From NCBI GenBank assembly GCA_964498835.1, contig CAZCIX010000004.1, positions 1 through 64,000 of the forward strand: a DNA stretch of 64,000 bases, read 5' to 3'. The first letter of the stretch is position 1. Each line of letters begins with the position of its first letter. This document shows positions 1-8,499 of the stretch, piece by piece. A program made the position numbers and the translations under genes. The notes below the pieces were generated by a model. The model searched no databases. It was not told where the DNA came from and saw nothing but the letters and a program-made list of their open reading frames with translations. This stretch comes from JAGKXB01 sp964498835 (GTDB lineage: Bacteria > Pseudomonadota > Gammaproteobacteria > Burkholderiales > Burkholderiaceae_D).

Positions 1-10
1 AACGACAAAA

Positions 11-47
11 GACACTAGGTTCCCGCCTACAACCGCGGGAACGACGG
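11..47. repeat. Palindromic intergenic repeat, copy 1
   Basis: A short palindrome TTCCCGC (20-26) / GCGGGAA (35-41) is preceded by AAAGACACTAGG and followed by CGACGG. The same arrangement recurs near 45.7, 51.1 and 58.1 kb, with a remnant near 28.65 kb, so this is one member of a dispersed REP-like family. It lies downstream of the Septu-type operon and could fold into a hairpin in the 3' end of that transcript. No transposase is visible. Confidence 0.7.
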
Positions 48-120
48 TAATTTTGGTGTTTGCACTCGTTCCTTTTCTCCTGCGTGCGAATAAGAAATGA
101 GTTTTTAGGAATTTGAATAT

Positions 121-840
121 TTATACAAGTTCCGGTGCATATTGATGCAAAACCTGTTCGGCAACGCTACCGAAAAAAATTCTAGTGATGCTGAAAAACG
201 GGCTGAGTTTGTTACCTATCGGCACAAGGTCAACAGCAGCAAGATGTTCGATACTCCAGTCATCTTTCTGATGCTGTTCAAACAAATCATCCAACTCGCC
301 CCACCAATGTCGGCGCTCCGTAATCAGATAAGGGCTGTTGAGATTAAGTATTTTGATCGTATATTCAGCCTTGCTTTTATCCGTTTGATCCAAACCATGT
401 GCTGGAACAACACGCCCATCCGACAGGTAGGCAAAAAAACGGGCGCAATCAGTTTGATGACAAGAGATAAACAGGCTGGAATCATATTCACTACGTTTTG
501 CATGGCCACCAAAAATCTCTTGGCCTTGTGCCTTAAACGCACTTAAATCATTTTCGCTATCCAACGCACTGATGGCAAGGTTTTGATAGTCAAACGTACG
601 CTGCGGATAAACACTTTTTGGTTGAATATGTTCAATGTGGTAACCCAACCCAAGGAGATCAGCGCGAATTTCTGAATAACAGCACAGAAAAAACTGCTCA
701 TCCAAAAGACGATCACGTAACGCCTCCTTATGTCCGTAACTACTCCAGCGACTGCGTGCATCGTCTTTACTCTGTGGTGAATCAGCATGCGCCGTGTTCA
801 AGTGATATCCACCGCTACCTTGCTTCTTAATAGCCCTCAT
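121..840 (-). CDS. ptuB: PtuB-like HNH endonuclease of a Septu-type defence system
   Basis: A 239-residue protein related to the HNH nuclease family used as PtuB in Septu and in retron Ec78-type systems. Visible in the sequence are a CCYSE segment at about residues 53-57, the HNH-like HIEHIQPK motif at 68-75 and a following Asn near 87 in DYQNL. A Cys/His cluster SCHQTDC at about 126-132 could bind zinc. From family knowledge, PtuB cuts nucleic acid when the partner ATPase senses infection. Its ATG overlaps the ptuA stop by four bases (ATGA), indicating translational coupling. No reverse transcriptase lies upstream of ptuA, so a stand-alone Septu system is more likely than a retron. The family is well supported; anti-phage activity is inferred. 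Confidence 0.82.
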   Translation of the reverse strand: MRAIKKQGSGGYHLNTAHADSPQSKDDARSRWSSYGHKEALRDRLLDEQFFLCCYSEIRADLLGLGYHIEHIQPKSVYPQRTFDYQNLAISALDSENDLSAFKAQGQEIFGGHAKRSEYDSSLFISCHQTDCARFFAYLSDGRVVPAHGLDQTDKSKAEYTIKILNLNSPYLITERRHWWGELDDLFEQHQKDDWSIEHLAAVDLVPIGNKLSPFFSITRIFFGSVAEQVLHQYAPELV

Positions 841-2204
841 CGTTGCAAAGCCTTTTGACGCTGTATGCTGCGCTGCAAACGTTGCAATTGCGGATGCTGC
901 TCACCCAATTTATCAACAAGCATCTGCATCAAACCTTGCGCTTCTTCAGTCGTATAAGCACCTTGGTCAACGAGTTCGGTTAAACGCTGAAGATCTTTCT
1001 TTTCGTCGATTGGTGGCTGCGGATCAACCATCATGACACTGTGCATAACATCCCCACTGGGCTCGCCGTAAGTCATAGCAAGAGGTGGCGCGGCAATGAT
1101 TTTGCCAGTTGAATCTGGGCCGATGATGCGAATATTTTCTCGTTTGACTGTACTCAACACCTGCGGACTATGCGTAGTCACAACAAACTGCAACTTAGGA
1201 AAAGCCTCAGTCAAACTTCGCAACACCACCTGCTGCCATTCAGGATGCAAATGCATATCCACTTCGTCGATAAGCACAACACCTGGCGTTTTTTTAGCGG
1301 CATCACTACCGAATTGAGGGTTCAGTTTGGTGGCACGAAAAGCGATGTCAGCAATCATGCCTATCATGTTGCGAATACCATCGCTGAGCAACTCAACGGG
1401 CAATACGCCATGCTCGTCATGGTGTGCTACGAGTTTTTCTCGCGGAAGTGAATAATGAATATCCTTCCAACCAGTAGGTGCTAGGCAAGTATTGACGGCT
1501 CCCGATACCGACTCGATAAAGTGATCGAATTCCGTAGATTCATAGGTTTTCCCAACCTTATCGGCTGACAACCGTTCACTAAGCATACCTATACTCCAAT
1601 AGCGAAACCATTTAACCAGCAATTTGTAGCTGGAAGCGGGATCCAGACAATCTTTGTAACCAATTGTGCGCGAGGTTCCCTTTTGTTCTTCGTCTCTGAG
1701 TTTCTTCTGTTGCCATAAGCGATTGGTACCGTAATACGCTAAGAGTGATAGAACAACATCCGTTCCCTTCGTGCGCACGGCTTCTTGTTGGCGCTTGCCA
1801 TAATCGATCAGCGCTTTGGCATGCTTAATAGTCGTCTTGGCTTTAATAGGATTAGAGAGATGACGCTTCCAATGGGATAGCTCACCAAGTGCATCCAACT
1901 TACTGCCTGGAATCCATCCCGTCGCTTCCAAATGCACGCCATTAACGGCATATTCCATATCGTTTGTGCGCGTTTCCCTGACACGCGACTGACGAATATC
2001 AGTAGACTGAAAATGCTTACCAACTCCCTCATCAAACGCACCAATATAAGGGCCAAAAGCAACAGCAATCGCATCCAGAATAGAGGTCTTACCAGCACCG
2101 TTTGATGCCACAAGAACGGTTAACTGCTCATGGAAATCAATCTCAATCGATTCAAAGCAACGGTAATCTGTCAATATCAGTTTTTTAATATTCAAATTCG
2201 ACAT
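837..2204 (-). CDS. ptuA: PtuA-like AAA/ABC-type ATPase of a Septu-type defence system
   Basis: A 455-residue SMC/RecF-like ATPase. It has a Walker A motif SNGAGKTS at residues 34-41, an ABC-type signature LSDG at 273-276, a Walker B VVLIDEVD at 309-316 and an H-loop TTHSP at 343-347. This is the layout of OLD/PtuA-type overcoming-lysogenization ATPases. In Septu, PtuA assembles with the HNH nuclease PtuB and controls it through nucleotide binding. The gene is directly coupled to ptuB. Upstream there are only about 117 bases before a broken puuD-like gene, with no room for a retron reverse transcriptase. It could also be called simply an AAA family ATPase, but the PtuB partner makes the assignment firm. 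Confidence 0.83.
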   Translation of the reverse strand: MSNLNIKKLILTDYRCFESIEIDFHEQLTVLVASNGAGKTSILDAIAVAFGPYIGAFDEGVGKHFQSTDIRQSRVRETRTNDMEYAVNGVHLEATGWIPGSKLDALGELSHWKRHLSNPIKAKTTIKHAKALIDYGKRQQEAVRTKGTDVVLSLLAYYGTNRLWQQKKLRDEEQKGTSRTIGYKDCLDPASSYKLLVKWFRYWSIGMLSERLSADKVGKTYESTEFDHFIESVSGAVNTCLAPTGWKDIHYSLPREKLVAHHDEHGVLPVELLSDGIRNMIGMIADIAFRATKLNPQFGSDAAKKTPGVVLIDEVDMHLHPEWQQVVLRSLTEAFPKLQFVVTTHSPQVLSTVKRENIRIIGPDSTGKIIAAPPLAMTYGEPSGDVMHSVMMVDPQPPIDEKKDLQRLTELVDQGAYTTEEAQGLMQMLVDKLGEQHPQLQRLQRSIQRQKALQR

Positions 2205-2321
2205 GGAGCCTTCTCTCTGCTCGTTTCAAAATTTTGTGTAAATCAAATTAATGCCGAATTGGCAAAAGCGGCAATGATACCGCGCCCATAAAACGCGTGA
2301 ATACTATTTCCACAAGCAAAC

Positions 2322-2729
2322 TCAAAACCACCCACTCCGCCCCTTCAAATCCACCAAGGTCTCATCCAAACAAAACCGAATCAACGCCACCATTTCATCA
2401 GCCAGCAAAGGCACACCGTGTCGCAAAGCACTCAATATCAAAGGTAAGGTAGTGGTATCACGCACCGCATCCAACGGTAAACGTGGATCACGCACAGTCT
2501 GATCAAAATAGTGGGGGTGCACATTGGAAGATGATCCGGTTAGCAAAATACCGTCGGCCAAGGCAAACAAAGCGTCGCTATCAACTTGGTCACCGACAGC
2601 TGGCAATATCAGCGGCATGCAACCAGCACCTGATAACACGGCTGCTATGTATTTGTGATGCGCAGTATGGGAAAAATGCGTCCCAATATCCTTGCTGCAA
2701 GCGGAGATGATGACAATGGGACGACTCAT
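2322..2729 (-). pseudogene. Truncated PuuD-like class I glutamine amidotransferase
   Basis: The first ~110 residues match the start of gamma-glutamyl-GABA hydrolase (peptidase C26) proteins: MSRPIVIISAC, a GILLTGSSSNVHPHYF segment, and DAVRDTTTLPLI just before the nucleophile region. In intact relatives of about 250 residues the next segment, VPLLA, leads into ICRGFQE with the catalytic Cys. Here it jumps to DEMVALIRF and the frame ends 25 residues later. The nucleophile Cys and the His/Glu part are therefore missing. The broken 3' end faces the Septu genes, consistent with an insertion or deletion at that border. It is probably a non-functional remnant. Confidence 0.75.
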
Positions 2730-2901
2730 GATGTGGTCTTTGTAAAAATTGTGCGTGAAAGCTACAAGATTTAAGACCGATTTTATACCTAATAACGAAT
2801 TACTTTAATGCATTAATTTGAATAAAAAACTTGCCAATAACATCCATAATTGCGCTTTTAGAATCGAGGCTATCAATACACAAAAAATGATAATTTTACA
2901 A

Positions 2902-3468
2902 CTACGATAGTATTTCTTCTTTTTTCAACCACGCCGCCAATTGCTCTGGACGCAGGTTGTCGTATATTTCGAATGGCTGATGTATCCACAGATTGTTATC
3001 CAGATAATCCACATAAAAATCCGGACGAATGGGAGAACACGCTTTGTACCAAATCACGGCGGATTTGAGTTCAGTGACGGTGGGGAAATTTTTAGATACG
3101 TGACTGAGGACTTGCTCCATCGTCACGCCGGAATCGACTAAATCATCCAACACCAGCACTTTGCCACCCAATGTGCCTTGGCTGATGGTGATGCTATCGC
3201 CGATTTCCAACTCACCACGCTGCGTGCCGGATTGTTCGCGATACGAACTGCTGGCGAGGATCGCCAAAGGAAGGTTGAAGATGCGAGAAAAAACATCACC
3301 TAGTCGCAAACCACCACGCGCCAGGCACAAGATTTGATCAAATTGCCAACCGGACTCATAAACTTGCAATGCCAGTTGCTCAATTGCGCGGTGGTAGGCA
3401 TCCCAAGTTACCCATAAATCATCCTTACTGGATTTGCTAGATTCACTAAATTCATTGGAAACAAGCAT
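2902..3468 (-). CDS. Phosphoribosyltransferase family protein
   Basis: A 188-residue type I phosphoribosyltransferase. The PRPP-binding loop is VLVLDDLVDSGVTM at about residues 104-117, and an ARGGLRLGDV segment at about 50-59 matches the purine-base PRT fold. Enzymes of this kind transfer the ribose phosphate of PRPP to a base such as hypoxanthine, guanine or xanthine. The exact substrate cannot be read from the sequence. The gene lies 44 bases downstream of purA on the same strand, a pairing seen in Burkholderiales, which supports a purine-salvage role. The first ~18 residues are a Ser/Lys-rich extension. Confidence 0.85.
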   Translation of the reverse strand: MLVSNEFSESSKSSKDDLWVTWDAYHRAIEQLALQVYESGWQFDQILCLARGGLRLGDVFSRIFNLPLAILASSSYREQSGTQRGELEIGDSITISQGTLGGKVLVLDDLVDSGVTMEQVLSHVSKNFPTVTELKSAVIWYKACSPIRPDFYVDYLDNNLWIHQPFEIYDNLRPEQLAAWLKKEEILS

Positions 3469-3512
3469 TCACCACCCGCTTTGTATATTTTTTTATTGAT
3501 TGAGCTATTTCA

Positions 3513-4826
3513 TCATTCAAATGGATGACGTAAGACGATTGTTTCCTCACGGTCTGGCCCAGTCGAAATCATATCGATAGGCACACCCACCAATTCTTCG
3601 ATACGTTTGATATAAGCACGCGCATTGGCAGGCAAGGCTTGCAAAGATTTCACACCAACTGTGCTGTCCGTCCAACCTGGCATTTCTTCATAGATAGGCT
3701 CGCAACGCGCTGCATCTTCTGCCCCAACAGGGAAAACATCAACGACTTTGCCATCCAGCTTATAACCAGTACACAATTTGAGTGAGGTCAAACCATCCAA
3801 CACATCCAATTTGGTCAAACACATGCCTGAGACGCCATTGATTTGCACCGAACGTCTTAACAATGCGGCATCAAACCAGCCACAACGACGCGCCCGGCCA
3901 GTGACAGTGCCAAACTCATGACCCACGCTGGACAAATGCTGGCCTACCCCTTGTTCAGTTTCCAATTCGCAAGGAAATGGACCTGAACCAACACGTGTTG
4001 TATACGCTTTAGTGATCCCCAAAATGTAATGCAGCATATTAGGACCCACGCCAGCGCCAGCAGCCGCATTGCCGGCCACGCAATTACTGGAGGTCACAAA
4101 AGGATACGTGCCATGATCGACGTCCAACAAACTACCCTGCGCGCCTTCAAACAACAACTTGGCGCCTGCTTTGCAGGCAGCATGCAAAGCGCTGGATACG
4201 TCAGTCACCATAGGCTTGAGACGTGGCACTAAACTCAATGCATCGTCCAATGTTTTTTGATAATCAACTGGGCTCGCTTTCAAATATTGCGTCAATACAA
4301 AATTATGGTAATCCAGGTTTGCGCGTAATTTCTCAGCAAAACGTTTCTCGCTTAACAAATCCGCTACGCGTATCGCACGACGGGCAATTTTGTCTTCATA
4401 CGTTGGGCCGATACCTTTACCAGTGGTACCAATTTTTGCTTCACCACGCGCAGCTTCACGTGCGCAATCCAAGGCGACGTGATAAGGCAAAATCACTGGA
4501 CAGGCTTCGGATATTTTGAGGCGCGAAGCGACTTCAATGCCATTGGCTTCCAATTTATCAATTTCACGCAATACATCCGGCACCGATAACACCACGCCAT
4601 TACCGATATAGCAGGCAACGCCTGGTCGCATAATGCCGGATGGAATCAATTGCAATGCGGTCTTCTTACCGCCAATCACCAGCGTATGACCTGCATTATG
4701 GCCACCTTGAAAACGCACCACGCCTTGGGCATGCTCAGTCAACCAATCAACGATTTTTCCTTTACCTTCATCGCCCCATTGGGTACCGATAACAACAACA
4801 TTTTTGGCCATATTTTGTGATGACAT
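3513..4826 (-). CDS. purA: Adenylosuccinate synthetase
   Basis: A 437-residue protein of full length for the family. It joins IMP and aspartate using GTP to make adenylosuccinate, the first committed step to AMP. The signature GTQWGDEGKGKIVDW lies at about residues 14-28, followed by the GGHNAGHT loop, and the GTTGKGIGPTYEDK block is intact. The ATG at 4826 is used here. An alternative ATG five codons later (MAKNVVVIG) resembles the usual start of the family and cannot be excluded. It follows hisZ and precedes the phosphoribosyltransferase, matching the Burkholderiales order hflK-hflC-hisZ-purA. The small DUF2065 gene often found between hflC and hisZ in this group is absent. Confidence 0.97.
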   Translation of the reverse strand: MSSQNMAKNVVVIGTQWGDEGKGKIVDWLTEHAQGVVRFQGGHNAGHTLVIGGKKTALQLIPSGIMRPGVACYIGNGVVLSVPDVLREIDKLEANGIEVASRLKISEACPVILPYHVALDCAREAARGEAKIGTTGKGIGPTYEDKIARRAIRVADLLSEKRFAEKLRANLDYHNFVLTQYLKASPVDYQKTLDDALSLVPRLKPMVTDVSSALHAACKAGAKLLFEGAQGSLLDVDHGTYPFVTSSNCVAGNAAAGAGVGPNMLHYILGITKAYTTRVGSGPFPCELETEQGVGQHLSSVGHEFGTVTGRARRCGWFDAALLRRSVQINGVSGMCLTKLDVLDGLTSLKLCTGYKLDGKVVDVFPVGAEDAARCEPIYEEMPGWTDSTVGVKSLQALPANARAYIKRIEELVGVPIDMISTGPDREETIVLRHPFE

Positions 4827-4909
4827 GCTTTAACCTAACTTAGCTTAATTTTTAATGTAAATTTTTTATTTGTTTTTAACTTGTTTTTTACTTTTCAACT
4901 TCGAATTTA

Positions 4910-6070
4910 TCAAAGCAAGGGTTCAATAACCCAATCCTGATTATTAGGCACCAGTACACGATCGCAATCAAACTCATCCTGATCATTTTCATGGCCAGGC
5001 AAGCTTTGTATGACAACCTCACCAGCCTGCCGCAACTGAGCAATCTTGCTACGTAATGCTTCTTCTTTCCCCCATGGTGCTCGAATGGCGCGCTTGCGCT
5101 CTGCACCGGGCAAAAGACGGGCTAATTCACGCAGATCCATAGAAAACCCAGTCGCAGGACGCGCGCGGCCAAATGCTTCGCCAACATGATCGTAACGCCC
5201 CCCTCGCAAAACCGCATTCGGCAAACCCTGCACATACAAGGCAAACATGGCACCACTTTCGTACTGATAACCACGCAAATCAGCCAAATCAATCGCAACC
5301 TGGGTATTGCCCGCTGACATTGCCAAATCAGCTAAACACGCCAATTCATCCAAGGCAGTCGTAATACCTGGCAAGGTCGGCAAAATAGAGCGTGCACGAT
5401 CGAGCACTGTTTCATCGCCATACAAAGTAGGCAACGCCAACAACGCTGCACGTGTTTGCTCAGCGTAATCAGCTGTCATAACCTGCAAAGCCGGCACATC
5501 TTTAGCGCCCAATAAAACCGTCAATTCAGCCAGATTTTTTTGCGCCTTGACATCCGTAGCAACAATCGCGCGCAATACTCCGACATGGGATAAATCCAAA
5601 CGCATTTCCGAAAAACCCGCCAGTTTCAAAGAAGCGCAGGCTAATTCCTGTATTTCAGCATCAGCTTCCAAGCCAGCATGACCGTAAATTTCCACGCCAA
5701 TCTGCAACGGTTCACGCGTTGCATGTAAGCCAGAAGGACGTGTGTGTAACACACTACCAGCGTAACAAAGCCTCGTCACAGAATGACGATTCAACAAATG
5801 CGCATCAATCCGTGCCACTTGCGTGGTCATATCGGCACGCAAACCCAAAGTATGGCCAGATAATTGATCGATTAATTTGAACGTGCGTAAATCAGTATCC
5901 TTCCCTGCTCCAGCCAATAAGGAGTCTAGGTATTCCAACATAGGTGGCATGACTAATTCATAGCCATATAGACGAAAATGATCCAAGATAGTGCGACGCA
6001 AATCTTCTATCTTGCGCGCTTCAGACGGCAAAATATCGGCAATGCTTTCGGGAAGTAGCCAATTTGGCAT
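4910..6070 (-). CDS. hisZ: ATP phosphoribosyltransferase regulatory subunit
   Basis: A 386-residue HisRS-like protein without tRNA-charging function. It begins MPNWLLPESIADILPSEA and carries the class II synthetase-like segments LRADMTTQVARIDAH and GGRYDHVGEAFGR. In species with short HisG, HisZ forms the allosteric half of ATP phosphoribosyltransferase, the first enzyme of histidine synthesis. The true synthetase hisS is elsewhere in this window, at 13.4-14.8 kb, with catalytic motifs that this paralogue lacks. It is transcribed with hflKC upstream and purA downstream. Confidence 0.95.
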   Translation of the reverse strand: MPNWLLPESIADILPSEARKIEDLRRTILDHFRLYGYELVMPPMLEYLDSLLAGAGKDTDLRTFKLIDQLSGHTLGLRADMTTQVARIDAHLLNRHSVTRLCYAGSVLHTRPSGLHATREPLQIGVEIYGHAGLEADAEIQELACASLKLAGFSEMRLDLSHVGVLRAIVATDVKAQKNLAELTVLLGAKDVPALQVMTADYAEQTRAALLALPTLYGDETVLDRARSILPTLPGITTALDELACLADLAMSAGNTQVAIDLADLRGYQYESGAMFALYVQGLPNAVLRGGRYDHVGEAFGRARPATGFSMDLRELARLLPGAERKRAIRAPWGKEEALRSKIAQLRQAGEVVIQSLPGHENDQDEFDCDRVLVPNNQDWVIEPLL

Positions 6071-6160
6071 GAAATTAGACAGTAAGAAAATGAATAATAA
6101 AAACTAATGATGATGAAACGCATCTAATCTAACAATGAAAGATGCAAAATCATCATCACA

Positions 6161-7078
6161 CTATTTTTTGGCACCAGCAGAAGTTTTGGAAGAAGAAGGT
6201 GCAGATGCACTAGCACCGGAATTTTTAAAATACTTGAAAAATTCGCTGCTAGGATCTAACACCATCACATCGTTATTGGTTTTAAAGCTAGCCCGATAGG
6301 CCTCCAAGCTACGATAAAACTTATAAAACTCAGGGTTTTTAGAAAAAGCATCGGCATAAATCTTCGCTGCTTTTGCATCGCCTTCACCACGGATAGTTTG
6401 AGCCTCACGATACGCCTCGGCCAAAATCACTGTGCGCTGTTTGTCAGCATCAGCCCGAATTTTTTCAGATTCTGCAGAACCAGTCGAGCGCAACTCATTC
6501 GCCACTCGTGTACGCTCTGCTTTCATTCTGTCGTAGACGGAATTATTAATTTGTTCGACATAATCAACACGCTTTAAACGCACATCAATAATGCTGACGC
6601 CCATCTGTCTTGCCTCTTCTGCTACTTTTTTACGAATGGCATCCATGACTTTACCGCGTTCACCAGAAATCACTTCGCGCACCGTACGTTTGGTAATTTC
6701 ATCATTCAGAGCAGCTTTGATAATTTGCAACATACGATCACGCGCACGACGCTCATCACCACTAAAATTCACAAAATACACTTTGGGGTCAGCAATACGC
6801 CATTTGACAAATGCATCAACCAAAACATTCTTTTTTTCGGCAGTAATAAAACGATCTGAATCAGGCGTATCGAGCGTCAAAATACGTTTATCCAAATACA
6901 ACACATTTTGAAAAGGACGCGGTAATTTGAAGTGCAAGCCTGGTGTGCTAATCACTTCTTTGACGCTACCAAAAGCAAACAAAATAGCGTATTGACGTTG
7001 ATCCACAACAAATAATGTTGAAGACAAAAACATTAAACCCATCAATCCGGTTAGAAGAATAGAAAATAGTCGGTTCAT
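6161..7078 (-). CDS. hflC: HflC, SPFH-domain regulator of the FtsH protease
   Basis: A 305-residue membrane protein with one N-terminal transmembrane segment at about residues 6-25, then the SPFH/band 7 domain beginning near VVDQRQYAILFAFGSV. A long charged helix (EKIRADADKQRTVILAEAYREA) follows. With HflK it forms a large periplasmic cage around FtsH and modulates membrane-protein and CII turnover. Its ATG shares one base with the hflK stop (TAATG at 7076-7080), so the two are translationally coupled. The Ser/Ala-rich C-terminus is a low-complexity tail. Confidence 0.96.
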   Translation of the reverse strand: MNRLFSILLTGLMGLMFLSSTLFVVDQRQYAILFAFGSVKEVISTPGLHFKLPRPFQNVLYLDKRILTLDTPDSDRFITAEKKNVLVDAFVKWRIADPKVYFVNFSGDERRARDRMLQIIKAALNDEITKRTVREVISGERGKVMDAIRKKVAEEARQMGVSIIDVRLKRVDYVEQINNSVYDRMKAERTRVANELRSTGSAESEKIRADADKQRTVILAEAYREAQTIRGEGDAKAAKIYADAFSKNPEFYKFYRSLEAYRASFKTNNDVMVLDPSSEFFKYFKNSGASASAPSSSKTSAGAKK

Positions 7079-8436
7079 TATCGCGCCTCCCGATCACGTG
7101 AATCACGGCTACGAATATCTTTGGACCGTGGCACATCCACTGCTTGCAAAGCATCCTGTAAAGAATTAGCAGCAGCTGTATTTGGCTGCATCAATATATT
7201 CGATTTCATATTGGGATTACCAACTCCATTTGCACCATCATTTACTGTTGATGGTGCAGATTGGACTGATGATGTTGATGCCGCTGATTGCGATATCAAT
7301 TTATCAAGGGGCAAATAAATCATATTGCTACCATTTTTAGCATCAACCATGACTTTGGTTGTACTAGTAAAAATTTGCTGCATCGTTTCCAAATACATAC
7401 GATCACGCATCACAGCAGGGGCTTTTTGATACTCGGTCAATACTTGTTTAAAGCGTGCCGCATCACCCTGTGCATTGGCGATTACACTGGCACGATAGCC
7501 CTCTGATTCCTGCATCAAACGAGACGCAGCACCGCGTGCTTTAGGAATCACATCATTGGCATAAGCCTGACCTTCATTTTTCTGACGCTCTTTATCCTGC
7601 CCAGCTTTCACTGCATCATCAAAAGCAACTTGCACTTGCTCAGGTGGTTGCACCCCCTGCATCGTAACGTTGACAATTTGCACGCCAGATTTGTAGCGAT
7701 TCAAAATTTGTTGCATGAGTTGCGCAACATCAAGAGCGACCTTTTCCCGTCCTTCATACAGCACAAAATCCATTTTGCTTTTACCTACAATTTCTCGAAT
7801 CGAGGTTTCCGCAACTTGTCGAATTGTCTCGTCTTGATCACGATTATTGAAAATCCATTCCGATGCGCTGCTTAATTTATATTGCACCGCAAATTGAATA
7901 TCAATGATGTTTTCATCATCGGTCAACATCAATGACTCTTTGGCTTGCTTGTTTTTGACAGAGGAGCGATAACCAATTTCTGCGGTACGTACCTGAGAAA
8001 AATTCACGACCTCATGATCTTGAATCGGATACGGCCAACGCCAATTGAAGCCAGCAGGTGCATCGTAACTATATTTACCAAAAGTCATAACAACGCCGGT
8101 TTGACCTTCCTGAATGATGAAGAAACCACTTGCCAACCATAAAAAAAGCACAACAACGGCAATCGCACCAACGCCTAATCCAGCTTCTTTCATACCAGAA
8201 TTTTGATTGCCGTTAGTACCAGAATTGTTATTATTAGAACCATTCTTGCCGCCAAGAAAACGTCCCCAACGCTGATTAAAATCACGCCAGAGTTGATCTA
8301 AATCTGGGGGAGCATCATTGGGCTTTTTGCCATTTCCCGTTTGTTGTTGATTCTTCTCGTCCTGAGAACTGCGCCCCCAACCAGGGTCGCCTAGCGACAA
8401 CATCACACCAATTTTCTTCAATAATGGAACAAACAT
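7078..8436 (-). CDS. hflK: HflK, SPFH-domain partner of HflC
   Basis: A 452-residue protein. A cytoplasmic N-terminal stretch is rich in Gly and Asn (about residues 65-82, with runs such as GSNNNNSG). One transmembrane helix spans about 87-108, followed by the band 7 domain (QEGQTGVVMTFGKYS). A coiled coil follows, then a low-complexity Ser/Asn tail. It assembles with HflC around FtsH at the inner membrane. The Asn-rich linker looks like an AT-driven expansion and recurs in the DinG-type helicase of this window. Gene order hflX-hflK-hflC is conserved in Burkholderiales. Confidence 0.96.
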   Translation of the reverse strand: MFVPLLKKIGVMLSLGDPGWGRSSQDEKNQQQTGNGKKPNDAPPDLDQLWRDFNQRWGRFLGGKNGSNNNNSGTNGNQNSGMKEAGLGVGAIAVVVLFLWLASGFFIIQEGQTGVVMTFGKYSYDAPAGFNWRWPYPIQDHEVVNFSQVRTAEIGYRSSVKNKQAKESLMLTDDENIIDIQFAVQYKLSSASEWIFNNRDQDETIRQVAETSIREIVGKSKMDFVLYEGREKVALDVAQLMQQILNRYKSGVQIVNVTMQGVQPPEQVQVAFDDAVKAGQDKERQKNEGQAYANDVIPKARGAASRLMQESEGYRASVIANAQGDAARFKQVLTEYQKAPAVMRDRMYLETMQQIFTSTTKVMVDAKNGSNMIYLPLDKLISQSAASTSSVQSAPSTVNDGANGVGNPNMKSNILMQPNTAAANSLQDALQAVDVPRSKDIRSRDSRDREAR

Positions 8437-8499
8437 TCTTTGTGATCCGATTAGGCAATGATAATAATGACAAAACTAACAAAGACCTCAACAACGAGC

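Noticed and set aside
142..546. 134-codon rightward open frame
   Set aside because: It lies antisense within ptuB, has no recognisable motif, and ptuB has clear family signatures on the other strand.
837..2321. Possible retron Ec78-type system with PtuAB as effector
   Set aside because: No reverse transcriptase frame and no space for a retron RNA upstream of ptuA; the neighbour is a truncated puuD-like gene.
6071..6160. Search for the small DUF2065 gene between hflC and hisZ
   Set aside because: Only 90 bases are available and no matching frame was seen, so the gene is taken as absent.
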